DNA of 64,000 nt from Globisporangium splendens (taxonomy: Eukaryota; Oomycota; Peronosporomycetes; Pythiales; Pythiaceae), in the NCBI GenBank assembly GCA_006386115.1, contig VFIW01000063.1, positions 62,001 through 126,000 of the forward strand, written 5' to 3'. A program made the translations under genes and the position numbers. Under the pieces are notes generated by a model. It made no database searches. It worked only from the letters and a program-made list of their open reading frames with translations, and was not told the DNA's origin. Positions 10,995 to 20,716 of this stretch are shown piece by piece; the first letter of the stretch is position 1; every line of letters begins with the position of its first letter.

Positions 10995-11338
10995 TTTGCG
11001 CGTGTGCTTCCTGGTTGACAGCGATTGCCTCAGGATGCGGTTGAAAAAAGCGCGGCAAAAGGACAGCGAATACCGGTATTGAGACGGTATTTGTTGCACT
11101 TCCACACTGTAGAACTGCCGGTTGAGAGCAATCGATATCACCAGTGTTTGCACTATTCCCGTCTCCTAGATTTGAGGCGAACCTAGAGATTAACCTAGAA
11201 CACATCCAGAAACCTCTTTTAAACGAATATCAATTGGTGTACCTGTTTGTGCTGATGTTATCGTGCTCAGTGGTAAAATGTAGCCATGTGGCGAGTAGGG
11301 GACATACACTCTCAGCCAGTGAATGCCGACAGTTCATT
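10995..11338. other. Intergenic region upstream of the FHA gene
   Basis: A 344-bp stretch between the FHA gene start and the 3' end of the IFT56 relic. It is relatively A/T-rich around 11165-11290. Apart from presumably holding the FHA gene promoter, I see no gene or repeat in it. Confidence 0.35.
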
Positions 11339-12073
11339 TTACCTCTGGGTCTTCACTTTGTGTTGGGGCTGCGCGAACAGCACAGTCATCCATTTCTTGA
11401 GGATCGCTGCGACTTTCGACGCCTCGAGCGCGTTCTTCGACGCGCTCAGCAACTGCAGCACTTCGTCGCTGCGCTGCACATGAAGGACGCCACCTTCACC
11501 CATCGCCATTTGCTGGAAAAAAGCCACACATGCGTCTCGCTTCGCCTCCCAATACTCTGGGTCTGGGTCCAGACGCTCGAGGACATCGAACGCCTTGACT
11601 GCGTAAAAGTAATTCTTGACCTATTGACCGGTCGATACGTCGCATCAATATGCAGTGTTGGTGAGCGTTTAAAGTTAGTGTTGCCACTGCACCTTGTAAT
11701 AGTCGTTCGCGATGAGCTTGAGCAGTTTGTAGGCGTCCGACGTGCTTTCCACCTTTAGATGCAGCTCCCACACATGACCAGGGTTCTTGTTGTTGTAGAT
11801 GTAACACCGCGCCAGCCAGCTGCAGAACGTCAACTGAGACTTTAATCCCTCGCTGCGCACCCTGGTTTGCTGTCGTCCTCTTCGGACTGTAGCAGTTGAT
11901 CGAAATAGTCCAATGCTGCGGCGTAGTCCCCGCACTGGAAGTGACAGTACGCGAGCCACCAGGTGTGTATGTGCCAGGACTCATTACCTGGTTGATCCGC
12001 TGCCGACTGGTCCTGGCGCTGCAGCCGCAGCAGCGTGAGCGCACCGACGAAGTCGCGCTTCGCGAGGTACCTC
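11339..12073 (-). pseudogene. Internally deleted IFT56/TTC26 (DYF-13) relic
   Basis: IFT56/TTC26 is a TPR subunit of the flagellar IFT-B particle, about 550 residues. Only its two ends are present. The N-terminal piece (12069 down to about 11845) reads YLAKRDFVGALTLL and WWLAYCHFQCGDYAAALDYF, then ends at a stop. The C-terminal piece follows at once: WLARCYIYNNKNPGHVWELH to LIANDYYK (ends 11693), a GT/AG intron, then VKNYFYAVKAFDVLERLDPD to the stop at 11339-11341 (KTQR). About 340 residues of central TPRs are missing, although a valid acceptor (TTCTGCAG) precedes the C-terminal exon. The N-terminal methionine is also absent, because at 12064-12073 the sequence switches to an unrelated kinase fragment. 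It reads as a rearranged, non-functional remnant or as an assembly collapse. Confidence 0.8.
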
Positions 12074-12350
12074 CGACGTGTATTCGTTTGCAATGTGCAT
12101 CCTGGAGGCAGTCACGGGCGACATTCCGTGGGGGAGCAACATGCTTCGTGGTGTCGTCAAGTTTCGTGTGGAAAGAGGAAACATTCCAACGCGACCAGGA
12201 ATGATGGACGACAAGCAGTGGAACCTGATTGAGTTGATGACAAAGCAGAATCCGTCCGAACGAGTGAGGATGACGTTTGTCGTGGACAAGCTGTTCGAGA
12301 TCTCAGAAGCGGAAAAGAGTCGCGCTGCTGCCGGTCCAGGTGTCCTGTGA
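12069..12350 (+). pseudogene. C-terminal fragment of a protein kinase domain
   Basis: The reading frame from 12069 gives TSDVYSFAMCILEAVTGDIP, the subdomain IX motif (SDVYSF) of tyrosine-kinase-like Ser/Thr kinases. It continues with WNLIELMTKQNPSERVRMTF (subdomain XI, with the conserved Arg) and ends after AAAGPGVL at a TGA (12348-12350). Subdomains I-VIII, including the ATP loop, catalytic HRD and DFG, are absent: upstream the sequence becomes the antisense IFT56 relic. This is therefore a truncated kinase end without catalytic capacity. Large TKL families are typical of oomycetes, and this piece fits them. Confidence 0.7.
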
Positions 12351-12817
12351 GTCCAATCATCTTTTTGCTTTCCTTGCCGAGTACCAGTGCGACCACGTCT
12401 GCAGATCAAAATCTTCAGTGTTAGATATTGCATGATTCTGCATACTCGTTTTTCTCATCTGGCAAGTACAGTGTATGGATGCGTAAAGAGAGAAAACACA
12501 CATTGAAAAGCGAATAAATCCTTTATGCGTGTGTGCATTTGTTTCCTTGGTCCGTCAACTCTACGTCAGATACTTTGAACAAAGAAAAAGTGTTTCCCTT
12601 TCTGGTTTCATGTACGGCGCGTTTGATATACATGACCGGCCATATCATACTTATCTAAAACGACTGCTGCCACTGCATTTGAACTCCATCATACCGCATG
12701 AGCGAAACGAAAAACTCCTGTGGAACGCGAGGCTGTGCAAAAACCCAGTTCGCACACTCTCGATGGCACTGACTCAGTGAAGCATGGTTTTCAAACTAAC
12801 AAGCATGACGCTCGCAG
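12351..12817. other. Intergenic/relic stretch
   Basis: A 467-bp stretch after the kinase fragment. Short open frames exist but none shows recognisable motifs. A plausible splice acceptor (CGCTCGCAG at 12809-12817) introduces the next reading frame, so an upstream exon of that relic might be hidden here. Nothing else can be supported. Confidence 0.3.
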
Positions 12818-13205
12818 GTGGTACGCTGTTGTGGACCGAGGACGTGGATAAGATTCCACGCCCAAGCCACTCGTCGTGCTCCACGTCGCCACCAGCAGCA
12901 ACGTTATGTCGCTGTTTACGGATACATTTATCAACAACGATGGCGAAGTCGTGGACTGTGGTGGCGAGATCAACCCAACGCTGCTGCGCGGAAACATGCC
13001 TCAGTCTTCTCTTGGCGAGGCGCAACATCACGAGCGAGTCAATCTCGTGGTGCCTCGTGGGTCGCCCGAATGTTGCAAAGTAGATCCTCAACTGCGACCT
13101 GCGTGTCTCGGTAGGGGTCTCGCAACTTTGAGGTCAAGATCGTTTGCTCAGTCGCTCACATTGAGCAAAATGATGGTGCTCGTCTCGCCTGTCGCTGAAT
13201 TTTAA
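12818..13205 (+). pseudogene. Unidentified reading frame with in-frame TAA
   Basis: After an acceptor-like CGCTCGCAG the frame reads WYAVVDRGRG, meets a TAA (12849-12851), and continues open to 13205 with protein-like composition: TPKPLVVLHVATSSNVMSLF, INNDGEVVDCGGEINPTLL, HERVNLVVPRGSPECC. I do not recognise the family. No start codon precedes the first segment in frame, so this would be an internal or terminal exon. The single stop, together with the broken neighbours on its left, suggests a decayed gene piece. It could also be a chance open frame. Confidence 0.3.
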
Positions 13206-13971
13206 CTGATGAAACGGGCAGACGCAGCTGCGGTGGGATGGTCGCCGCGAGTGCATTTTATACGGTATCCGCAGACTTCCAAGCATGTCTTCTCGCGTTT
13301 GCATTGCTGGTCTGCTGCACGCTCGAGGCTGGCTGGATGGCTGGGAAGCATCTAGACGAGGCGGGTCGCAAAGGGTCGACTGAAACTGCTGTGCCAGAAT
13401 GAGCGAGCGTGGTCGCTCTTGTGCGTCTGCGGCGCGATGCGGCGCGAAATGCCGCGAGAGCAGAGGCAGCGCGTCTGTTGGGCAGAAACGAGGGCATGCA
13501 GTACTGCTGGACAAGGCGTCCCTCACCAGCCAGGAAACGAGACCTTGAAGAAGGAGGAGGAGATGGCCGCCTTTCCTGTACAATCTACTTTGAAAGGATT
13601 TGATTTCAAGCAGGGCTGTGAGCTTAGACAGTGAGTTTAACGTAGAATGCTTCACGAGGGTTATTCTATGCTGCGGGTTTCTCGGCCAAGTCGCCTCGAT
13701 GCTTTCCTTTGTTATTTCGGCGGGCAAGTGCAGGTGCGTGCGGTATCCACTTCTAAAAGCTCAAAGTCTCCACCAATTAATAGAATGTCAACAAAATACT
13801 GTTCTATAAAACCATTGCTGTACAAAGTACCATATGTTGATCTTATTGCTCGATGTGATCAGTGTTTTGGCCGAGTTGAGCACATGTCGAAAACAAGAGG
13901 GAAAACCAAGTTCAACCGGCAATGCACCTCGCAGACGCTCGTCATTTCCCATTCTACCGCCCAAGGACCCC
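13206..13971. other. Upstream region of the first P450; one small open frame
   Basis: 766 bp between the relic and the first P450. A 54-codon plus-strand frame starting at 13238 (MVAASAFYTVSADFQACLLA, then FALLVCCTLE) has a hydrophobic segment and could be a small membrane or secreted peptide, but nothing else supports it. From about 13740 the DNA becomes A/T-rich (AATTAATAGAATGTC), consistent with the promoter of the P450 gene at 13972. Confidence 0.25.
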
Positions 13972-15603
13972 ATGGTCGCCGTGTTCTCCCCGTTCGTCGA
14001 CGTGCTGGGGCTCGTGCCCGTGGTGTCGCTGCTCGCTGCGATCGTGGTCTCGCTGCTCTTCCGGTCGCCGCAGCCGCGCGGCGTGTACCGCCCGACGTCG
14101 ACGCTGCCAGTGCTCGGCAACCTCTACGACATGTTCCACCATGAGCCACGGTTCCACGACTGGATCGCCGACCAGTTCGTCGCATCCAAGGGCACTCCCG
14201 TCGTCACTAAGTCGCCAGGGCTCCCGGACATGGTGCTGATCGCGAGCCCGGAACTCGTGGAGGACGTCGTGAAGACCCAGTTCGACCACTTTGACAAGGG
14301 TGCACATCAGCGCGGGAACCTCGTCGATCTGCTCGGCGGTGGTATCCTCGCGACCGACGGTCACTCGTGGATCCATCAGCGGAAGACCTCGAGCAACCTG
14401 TTCTCGATGCGTGCGCTGCGCGACTCCATGGCGAGCATCATCCGCAAACACACGGTGACGCTGCGCGCGCTGCTTGACGACACCGCTGCCTCGAACTCAC
14501 CACTGGATCTGTTCCGATTGATGAACCGGTTCACGATCGAATCGTTTGCTGAGATCGGCTTCGGTGTCCGCATGAACTGCCTGGCCGCGGATTCAGAGAT
14601 GCGAGAGCATCCTTTCCAGACCGCGTTCGACTCGGTGCAGTACCAGCTCACGCAACGGTTCCGCGTCCCGGTCTGGCTCTGGAAGCTCATGAAGTTGCTC
14701 AACCTCGGCTGGGAAGCGCGCCTGAAGGTCGACCTGGCCGTGATCGATGACACCGTGCTCGAGATTATCACGGAGTCCCTCGACCGGCGTCGTCTCGCCG
14801 CCCAGCAACCACAGGAACAGCGAGAACAACTGGGAAAAGAGAAGAAAGTCGATATCATCTCGCTCTTTCTCGATCACGCCGAAGCCAGCGATGACAACAA
14901 GAGCATCGACCCGAAGCTGCTGCGAGACATCGTCGTGAACTTTTTGATGGCTGGACGAGATACAACGGCTCAAGCGCTCAGTTGGTTCTTCTTCTCGCTC
15001 AGCACTCGACCGGAAGTTGAAAAGAAACTCCGCGGCGAGCTCCGATTGAAATTCCCAGCGCTCTTCAAGCAAAGAGCCGCAATCAACTCGGTGGAGCTGC
15101 TCTCGGTGGAAGATCTACAGAGTCTCGTGTACTTGGAAGCGTGCCTGAAGGAAACGTTGCGGTTGTACCCGTCCATCCCGTTCATCTTTCGCTCGGCGTG
15201 CAAGCCTACGACGCTCAGCAACGGCACATTCGTGCCCAAGGGGTCGAATCTCGGCATCTCCACGTACTCTATGGGACGCATGACCTACATCTGGGGCGAA
15301 GACGCTCTCGAGTTCAAGCCCGAGCGTTGGATTGACGAGGCCACGGGGAAGCTCCGCATCGTTTCGCCATACAAATTCAGCGCGTTCCACGGCGGTCCGC
15401 GCATGTGCCTGGGTATGAACCTGTCGATGCTCGAGATGAAGATCGTGGTCGCGGGCGTCGTGAGCAGGTTTAACATCCGCACTGCACCAGGACAGCACGT
15501 CACGTACACCACATCGCTGACATTGGGCATGAAAGGTGCATTCATGGTCGACGTCACGCGGATCGAGGACGACAACGAGGCATTGGATGCTGCTGCTGCT
15601 TGA
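13972..15603 (+). CDS. Cytochrome P450 monooxygenase (copy 1)
   Basis: 543 residues from MVAVFSPFVDVLGLV. This ATG is preferred to one 138 bp upstream because it begins the membrane anchor (LGLVPVVSLLAAIVVSLLF, about residues 13-31), which would place the enzyme on the ER. P450 landmarks are the PxxGN-like hinge (STLPVLGNLYDM), the C-helix WxxxRK-like WIHQRKTSSNLF, the I-helix oxygen-activation motif AGRDTTAQ (about 326), the K-helix ETLR (about 393), PERW, and the heme loop FHGGPRMCLG with the axial Cys near 478. Overall it resembles CYP86-like fatty-acid hydroxylases, the type found in oomycetes (CYP5014-5017 nomenclature, recalled and not checked). Substrate unknown. It is the first of a tandem pair, with 457 bp to the second. 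Confidence 0.94.
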   Translation: MVAVFSPFVDVLGLVPVVSLLAAIVVSLLFRSPQPRGVYRPTSTLPVLGNLYDMFHHEPRFHDWIADQFVASKGTPVVTKSPGLPDMVLIASPELVEDVVKTQFDHFDKGAHQRGNLVDLLGGGILATDGHSWIHQRKTSSNLFSMRALRDSMASIIRKHTVTLRALLDDTAASNSPLDLFRLMNRFTIESFAEIGFGVRMNCLAADSEMREHPFQTAFDSVQYQLTQRFRVPVWLWKLMKLLNLGWEARLKVDLAVIDDTVLEIITESLDRRRLAAQQPQEQREQLGKEKKVDIISLFLDHAEASDDNKSIDPKLLRDIVVNFLMAGRDTTAQALSWFFFSLSTRPEVEKKLRGELRLKFPALFKQRAAINSVELLSVEDLQSLVYLEACLKETLRLYPSIPFIFRSACKPTTLSNGTFVPKGSNLGISTYSMGRMTYIWGEDALEFKPERWIDEATGKLRIVSPYKFSAFHGGPRMCLGMNLSMLEMKIVVAGVVSRFNIRTAPGQHVTYTTSLTLGMKGAFMVDVTRIEDDNEALDAAAA

Positions 15604-16060
15604 GCACCCGAGTCCTAACGTGTGTGATGGGAGAAGGCGTCCAAGAGCAAGTATCTCCAAAACAGGAGTGCGTGATAGCGAACAATGGCTCAATAGTGCC
15701 AATAATGACAAGGATCAGGATGCCATCAATGCCAAATTTCAACGACAGAGAGTGTAGCCATCGTCCGGATCAGATTTCTCCTGACAGGCTCAGATTATCT
15801 GAGTCGCTTTCTTTTCTACCAATCATGTCGCTTCAACAGTTTAAAGCAGTTATTGCCTCAAAAAGCGTTGTCGTAATCTCTTACCCCACTGTCCTTTTTC
15901 TGCTCCATTGGTGCCGCCTTTCTCACTCTTGGACCGATTTTCGAATGGCTCAGTTCCCGATTTGCCCTCTCCTTCGCGAGTCCCGCGTGCGCTTCAACGC
16001 ACATCACTCCCCCATTACCCGCCCTCATCTGATCGCCCAAGTCTCACGCATAGCGCAACG
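15604..16060. other. Spacer between tandem P450 genes
   Basis: 457 bp in a head-to-tail arrangement, holding the 3' end of copy 1 and the presumed promoter of copy 2. A pyrimidine-rich stretch (about 15890-16030, with TTTCTCACTCTTGG and CCCCCATTACCCGCCC) lies just upstream of the second start. No separate gene is seen. Confidence 0.35.
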
Positions 16061-17665
16061 ATGCTCTCAGTACTGCACGACTGGAGTGCGTTGCTGCAGG
16101 ACGCCGGGATAGCCACGAGCGTCCAGGTGGCGCTCGGTGTGGGGCTGCTGCTGCTAGTCGGCGCCATGCAGTCGTCCAAGCCCCCAACCAAGTCGCCATC
16201 AGGCCAGCCGTACAAGCAGGCGATGGTCATCGACTCGACGCTCCCGTGGCTCGGCAACACCCTGGACCAAGTGAAGAACGGCGTGCGGTTCCACGACTGG
16301 ATCACGGAGGTCTGCCAAGCGGCAAATGGACGACCGTGGCTCATGACGACAGTCGGACGGCCCAGTGTCATTGTCGTGAGTACGCCCGAAGCCTACGAAG
16401 ACGTGACCAAGACCCAGTTTGACAACTTCATCAAGGGTGAGTACGTGCGCGACGTGCTCAAGGATGTGTTTGGGCTTGGCATTTTCTCGCTCGATGGTGC
16501 GCAGTGGGCGTACCACCGGAAACTGACGAGCAACGTGTTCACGAAGCGCTCGATGCGCGACTCGATGACCGCGACGATCCAAAAGCACTGCCACTCGCTG
16601 TGCAGCGCGTTTCAACGCGCAGCCGACGAAAAGAGAGAGCTCGATCTGTTCAGAGTGCTGTCGCAGTTTACAACGGAAGCGTTCTGCGAGATCGCGTTTG
16701 GTATCGACATGGATTACCTCAACTCGGACCGCGAGCACCCGTTGCAGCAAGCGCTTGATGGCGCACAACGCGCAATCACGTTCCGGTTGTTTTCGCCAAC
16801 GTGGCTGTGGAAGCTGCAGCGCAAGTTTGGTCTCGGTCTCGAAGGGCACCTGCAAGAGTGCATGAAGACGCTGGATGCGATCGTCTTGGAGATCATCAAC
16901 AAGTCGATAGAACATCACGCGCAACGCAATAGTGACGACGAACCCGCGAAAACTGATTTGATCTCTCTGTTCCTGAGTCACGCGAACGACGTCGATGGCG
17001 AAGATAAGGAGATTTTCACGCCTGATGCGCTCAAGTACATGGCGATGCAGTTTCTCCTTGCCGGTCGTGAGACTACGGCGCAGACGCTCAGCTGGTTCTT
17101 CTGGATGCTCCACCAGCACCCCGAGGTGGAAGCTAAGATCCGCGAGGAGATCAAGACACTCGCGCCAGAGCTCTTTGAATCCAACAAGGACGTGTCACCG
17201 TCGATGGCGACCGTGCAGCAATTCACGTACCTCGAAGCCTCTTTGAAGGAGACGCTGCGGCTGTACCCCGTGGCTCCGTTTAACGCGCGCGATGCGGCAG
17301 AAGACACGACGCTATCTGATGGCACGCTCGTGCCTGCGGGATATCGCGTGGGGCTACCAAACTATGCTATCGGACGTCTGACCTCCATTTGGGGTCCCGA
17401 TGCCGAAGACTTCAATCCGAGTCGCTGGATCGACCCCGACACGGGCAAGCTCGCCGCCGTATCTGCATACAAATTTGTCGCGTTCCATGCGGGTCCACGC
17501 ATCTGCCTTGGGATGAACCTGGCGATGCTCGAGATGAAGATCGCGGTCGCCCAGATCTTCAGCCGCTTCCACATCGACGTGCTCCCCGGCCAGAACATCA
17601 CGTACGCCACGTCCATCACGCTGCCCATGAATGCGCCGCTCAAGGTGCATATCGTTCCGCTATAA
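16061..17665 (+). CDS. Cytochrome P450 monooxygenase (copy 2)
   Basis: 534 residues from MLSVLHDWSALLQDAG, with an N-terminal anchor (VQVALGVGLLLLVGAM, about 24-39). Conserved elements are STLPWLGNTLDQV, WAYHRKLTSNVF, the I-helix AGRETTAQ (about 333), ETLR (about 396), PSRWIDPDTGKL, and the heme loop FHAGPRICLG followed by MNLAMLEMKIAV. It is a clear paralogue of the upstream copy and of the third copy at 50-51.6 kb, sharing the order and spacing of all motifs. The ATG at 16061 is chosen over one further upstream because the intervening Ser/Pro-rich residues do not look like a P450 N-terminus. Membrane-bound, heme-thiolate, probably partnered with an NADPH-P450 reductase encoded elsewhere. 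Confidence 0.94.
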   Translation: MLSVLHDWSALLQDAGIATSVQVALGVGLLLLVGAMQSSKPPTKSPSGQPYKQAMVIDSTLPWLGNTLDQVKNGVRFHDWITEVCQAANGRPWLMTTVGRPSVIVVSTPEAYEDVTKTQFDNFIKGEYVRDVLKDVFGLGIFSLDGAQWAYHRKLTSNVFTKRSMRDSMTATIQKHCHSLCSAFQRAADEKRELDLFRVLSQFTTEAFCEIAFGIDMDYLNSDREHPLQQALDGAQRAITFRLFSPTWLWKLQRKFGLGLEGHLQECMKTLDAIVLEIINKSIEHHAQRNSDDEPAKTDLISLFLSHANDVDGEDKEIFTPDALKYMAMQFLLAGRETTAQTLSWFFWMLHQHPEVEAKIREEIKTLAPELFESNKDVSPSMATVQQFTYLEASLKETLRLYPVAPFNARDAAEDTTLSDGTLVPAGYRVGLPNYAIGRLTSIWGPDAEDFNPSRWIDPDTGKLAAVSAYKFVAFHAGPRICLGMNLAMLEMKIAVAQIFSRFHIDVLPGQNITYATSITLPMNAPLKVHIVPL

Positions 17666-17814
17666 GCTAGAGCCTCCATATTCAATGTTGCATGCGTAGT
17701 CCAGATCTGTTGCAACCAAGAAAGCTTAACAACAAGAACACCACCTAAGCTGAAGGCGTGTTTTCTTCGCTCGAGCTCTCTGCTGATGCTAAAACGAGAG
17801 TGAAACCACCCTCC

Positions 17815-19102
17815 ATGATCAATTTTGGGCAGCTTTTACAGCGTTTCCAGACGACGACAATTCGATCCACGCACACTCTTATTCAGGCGAACGAAGAAGG
17901 CGAGAAGCTGATGGAACCGAAATCTGGCAAGCTCCACAAGGTACGCTCCTATCGCCACGCTCTGGTGAATCGCATGAATCCACTCATCAACCAACATCTT
18001 CTTACTGTGGAAATGTCGAAATGATAGCTGGGACATGGGCTGTTCGGCTCCAAATGGACCGAGAAATGGGTCCATCTCGATGGCAACATGCTCAAGTATT
18101 TCCCCATAGCCACGGATCAGCCCGCGTTTTCGCTGTCAAGCTCCCGACAGAGCGCCACGATCGACTTGACAGACTATGCGTTTGCGCTCGGGGATGAGGT
18201 ACGTCTTTGAAGCATGATAGATTTGGCTTCTGTAACCTTGCTAGAGACTTCATTTTACTGCCGTCGTCACGCTGTCGTCTAGAAAAAACTGAATCGAAAG
18301 TTTACCTTCCAGTGTGTACCCAAGGAAAAGGTTCGTGCTGCGTCTACTGATCTTTCCGAGCCAAGCTGAGGAGACAGAAGCTTCCTTGCTGATGGGTGCG
18401 TGCTTTTGTAGGCGGGCAAACCTGTTGTCTTCGCATGCTCCTCCGAAAAAGAGCTTGACGAGTGGAGGCGGTCGTTTCAAGTACGAACCACCCGATTTCG
18501 GACTCGCGTATGGCAATGCAACACAGCTACTTATCCATCTTGACTCACCTTTCCTGTGTCATCTCTCCTGATTCGTTGAATAGACGAGAACCGCCAAGGC
18601 ACAAACGGAGTCCAATCTCTCCCCAGTGTATGTAGAACTGACTACGCTTGTCGATCAGTGATTTCACCAAAATGAGCTTACTTCCGTTGTCTTCAGCATC
18701 GTGGAGAAGCTGCGACGAGCAGAAGAAGCATTTGTGTTGGTATGTACGAGATTTCCCACTCGTTGATCCTCTGGAAGCTGGCTCGCAGCAGCTCTGGATG
18801 AAATGATCTACTAACGCTTGGAGTGTTGTTTTTTGTATCCCAGTATGATCCAAAGCGCAGTGAAAAAGTAGACGCGACCAAACTGCGCTCGTTGCTACAC
18901 AGCATATCCTTTTCTGTTGTGAGTTGCCTACTTGCGTATCAACTTGAACTTGTGAAAAACAATCTCGTCTAATTGCGTACACATTGCATTGCAGCGTGAC
19001 GACAACGAGTTCACATGGATCCAACAGCAAGTGGACCCACATCGCAGCGGCAAAATCGGACGAGACCGCTTCCTAACGTGGCTCCAGAGCTACTACGTAT
19101 AG
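17815..19102 (+). CDS. PH-domain and EF-hand-like protein, 8 exons
   Basis: Hand-built exons are 17815-17940, 18028-18198, 18283-18330, 18412-18480, 18584-18627, 18697-18739, 18844-18918 and 18995-19102. All phases agree and give 227 residues starting MINFGQLLQRFQTTTIRSTH. A PH domain (about 35-140) reads SGKLHKLGHGLFGSKWTEKW, VHLDGNMLKYFP, KKLNRKFTFQCVPKEK, and closes with the invariant-Trp helix SSEKELDEWRRSFQ. The C-terminal 60 residues (KVDATKLRSLLHSI, DDNEFTWIQQQVDPHRSGKI, GRDRFLTWLQSYYV) resemble an EF-hand pair in which the second loop, DPHRSGKIGRDRF, keeps a partial calcium-loop pattern. Probably a phosphoinositide-binding signalling or trafficking adaptor. Introns are 69-104 nt. The stop is only 12 bp from the next ATG on the same strand. 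Confidence 0.75.
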
Positions 19103-19114
19103 CAAGAGGCGCGC

Positions 19115-20716
19115 ATGTGTGGAAACACGGAATATCCCAGCAACCAGCAAGCAGTGCTAGAGCCTACCAGCAGCTCGTTGCCCCCAAGTAAGCGACAATT
19201 ACAGGAGACCCGAGACACTGGAAAACACATTGACAGCCCACAAAGTCATGAAGGTGATCTGGACGATGACAAAGTGGTGCCAGACTGGAACAAAGAGTAT
19301 GCGACGATTCTTGGCCGCGAACGAGAAGAAGCTTGTTCGAGTGAGCTCGATGTCATTGCTCATGGACTCAAAGTGTCAGTTTTTTTGAAGACCTTCCGCC
19401 AAGCAGCCGAGAGCGTTGTACACGATATACTGACAGAACTTCCGCTCGCTCCTGATGACAAGCATGTACCGGAGTTATCCCTGGCGCCAAATGAACTCTT
19501 TGGTTGGAGGAACAGCGACCCAAACTTGCAGAGTATGCTGGCAGCTACGGTGCGAAAGTTCTGGCATCAAGGTGTCCTCGTGTATTTGATCCAAACTGAC
19601 GACACAGAGCCCAGTGGCACGAATCGAGCTGCGCTAGTGCACTCCGTTATTGCACACAAGCTGTTTGGCCACCAAATGCGAGCCGCACGCGCAATGCACG
19701 ACACTATTCACTGGAATGCAGGCGAATTTGACGCGCTCTGGGTTCCGCTGCAGTGCACTGTCGACTACCTGGGTTTCCGTGCGCTCGTGGTGGCTGCGAA
19801 ATCGAGTGATATGTCCGCGAATGGGACACGAGACGTAGTCTCTACGCCATACTCACCGCAGGAACAGCAGCACGTATGGCGCCAGCTGACGAGCGCCTTT
19901 AATGCGCTGGGTCTCACGACCGAGAGCCTCGCACAAGTCCCCCTTGGCAGCAACTTCGGTCACGTGGGCTGCGAGCCGCGGCCGTCGTTTCTCCCCACGT
20001 CGGCTACGTTTGCAGCTCAGAAAGGCAACGAACGAGTGGCACTACGGGTTTTCCAGAATGTCGCCGGTGTGTTTCCACCGGACCTGTTGTCTGAGGCCGA
20101 CCCAACAGGAGTCGCAAGCTTGCTGTTCAAATTTCGACCCGAGTTTGTCAAAATCTACGGTGATCTGTTGCCATTGCACTCGAATGCGCACGCTGCAAAC
20201 CATGAGCCAGGCGACGACACCTCCGCCGTTCCTCGACGACACCAGCAGCTCGAGGTGCAATTGCTGCAACACACCGCCTTCAGCGCAAGTGAACACCTGC
20301 AACGCGTGGTGATCCCTGCGTTCGTACTCAAGATGGAGGAGCAGCACCAGGTATGCTCTGGGGTCCACATGACTGACACGCGGTCGCTGGCCACCGCGCT
20401 GCATCGCGAGGGTATCAACGTGCGGTACCTGGGTCACAGCTTTGCGTTGTCGAGTGTCAAACACGTCCGCCAACTGTTTCTCACTGAAATGATCGCACGC
20501 GTATGCAAAAGCGAATTGCGAGCCGCACTTCGTGCGATCATTCAGGACCACACGTTAGTCCGTCAGGCGAAGGAAGCTACTGGTCCAGCTGGTGGTGGTG
20601 GAGTCGATGAAGAAGATAGTGATAATGCGACAGATCCACAACGCTCGGAAGCAGAGTTGACAGGCCAGGAGGTGGATCCACAGCATCTCCGATCCTTGTC
20701 AATGCTGGCGATGTAG
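19115..20716 (+). CDS. CLU/TIF31-type protein, N-terminal and central part, ends at an in-frame TAG
   Basis: 533 codons from MCGNTEYPSNQQ. CLU (clustered mitochondria protein, TIF31/eIF3-associated) binds mRNAs for mitochondrial proteins in the cytosol and controls mitochondrial distribution. Matching segments are KVSVFLKTFRQAAESVVHDI, the ASLLFKFRPEFVKIYGDLLP element, and the family hallmark LHREGINVRYLG followed by VRQLFLTEMIARVCKSELRA. The N-terminal GSKIP-like part of larger CLU proteins is not evident. The frame closes at TAG (20714-20716) and reopens in the same frame with the rest of the protein, so this and the next entry probably form, or once formed, a single gene. The start is the first ATG, 12 bp beyond the PH/EF gene; a later start is possible because the first 45 residues are low-complexity. 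Confidence 0.75.
   Translation: MCGNTEYPSNQQAVLEPTSSSLPPSKRQLQETRDTGKHIDSPQSHEGDLDDDKVVPDWNKEYATILGREREEACSSELDVIAHGLKVSVFLKTFRQAAESVVHDILTELPLAPDDKHVPELSLAPNELFGWRNSDPNLQSMLAATVRKFWHQGVLVYLIQTDDTEPSGTNRAALVHSVIAHKLFGHQMRAARAMHDTIHWNAGEFDALWVPLQCTVDYLGFRALVVAAKSSDMSANGTRDVVSTPYSPQEQQHVWRQLTSAFNALGLTTESLAQVPLGSNFGHVGCEPRPSFLPTSATFAAQKGNERVALRVFQNVAGVFPPDLLSEADPTGVASLLFKFRPEFVKIYGDLLPLHSNAHAANHEPGDDTSAVPRRHQQLEVQLLQHTAFSASEHLQRVVIPAFVLKMEEQHQVCSGVHMTDTRSLATALHREGINVRYLGHSFALSSVKHVRQLFLTEMIARVCKSELRAALRAIIQDHTLVRQAKEATGPAGGGGVDEEDSDNATDPQRSEAELTGQEVDPQHLRSLSMLAM

Noticed and set aside
13954..17119. Long minus-strand frames over both P450 genes
   Set aside because: Antisense shadows of strongly conserved sense genes with the same codon bias.
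20672..20716. 45-nt intron that would remove the CLU TAG in phase
   Set aside because: Shorter than the other introns in this window and with a poor donor (GTGGAT). Kept only as one possible explanation.
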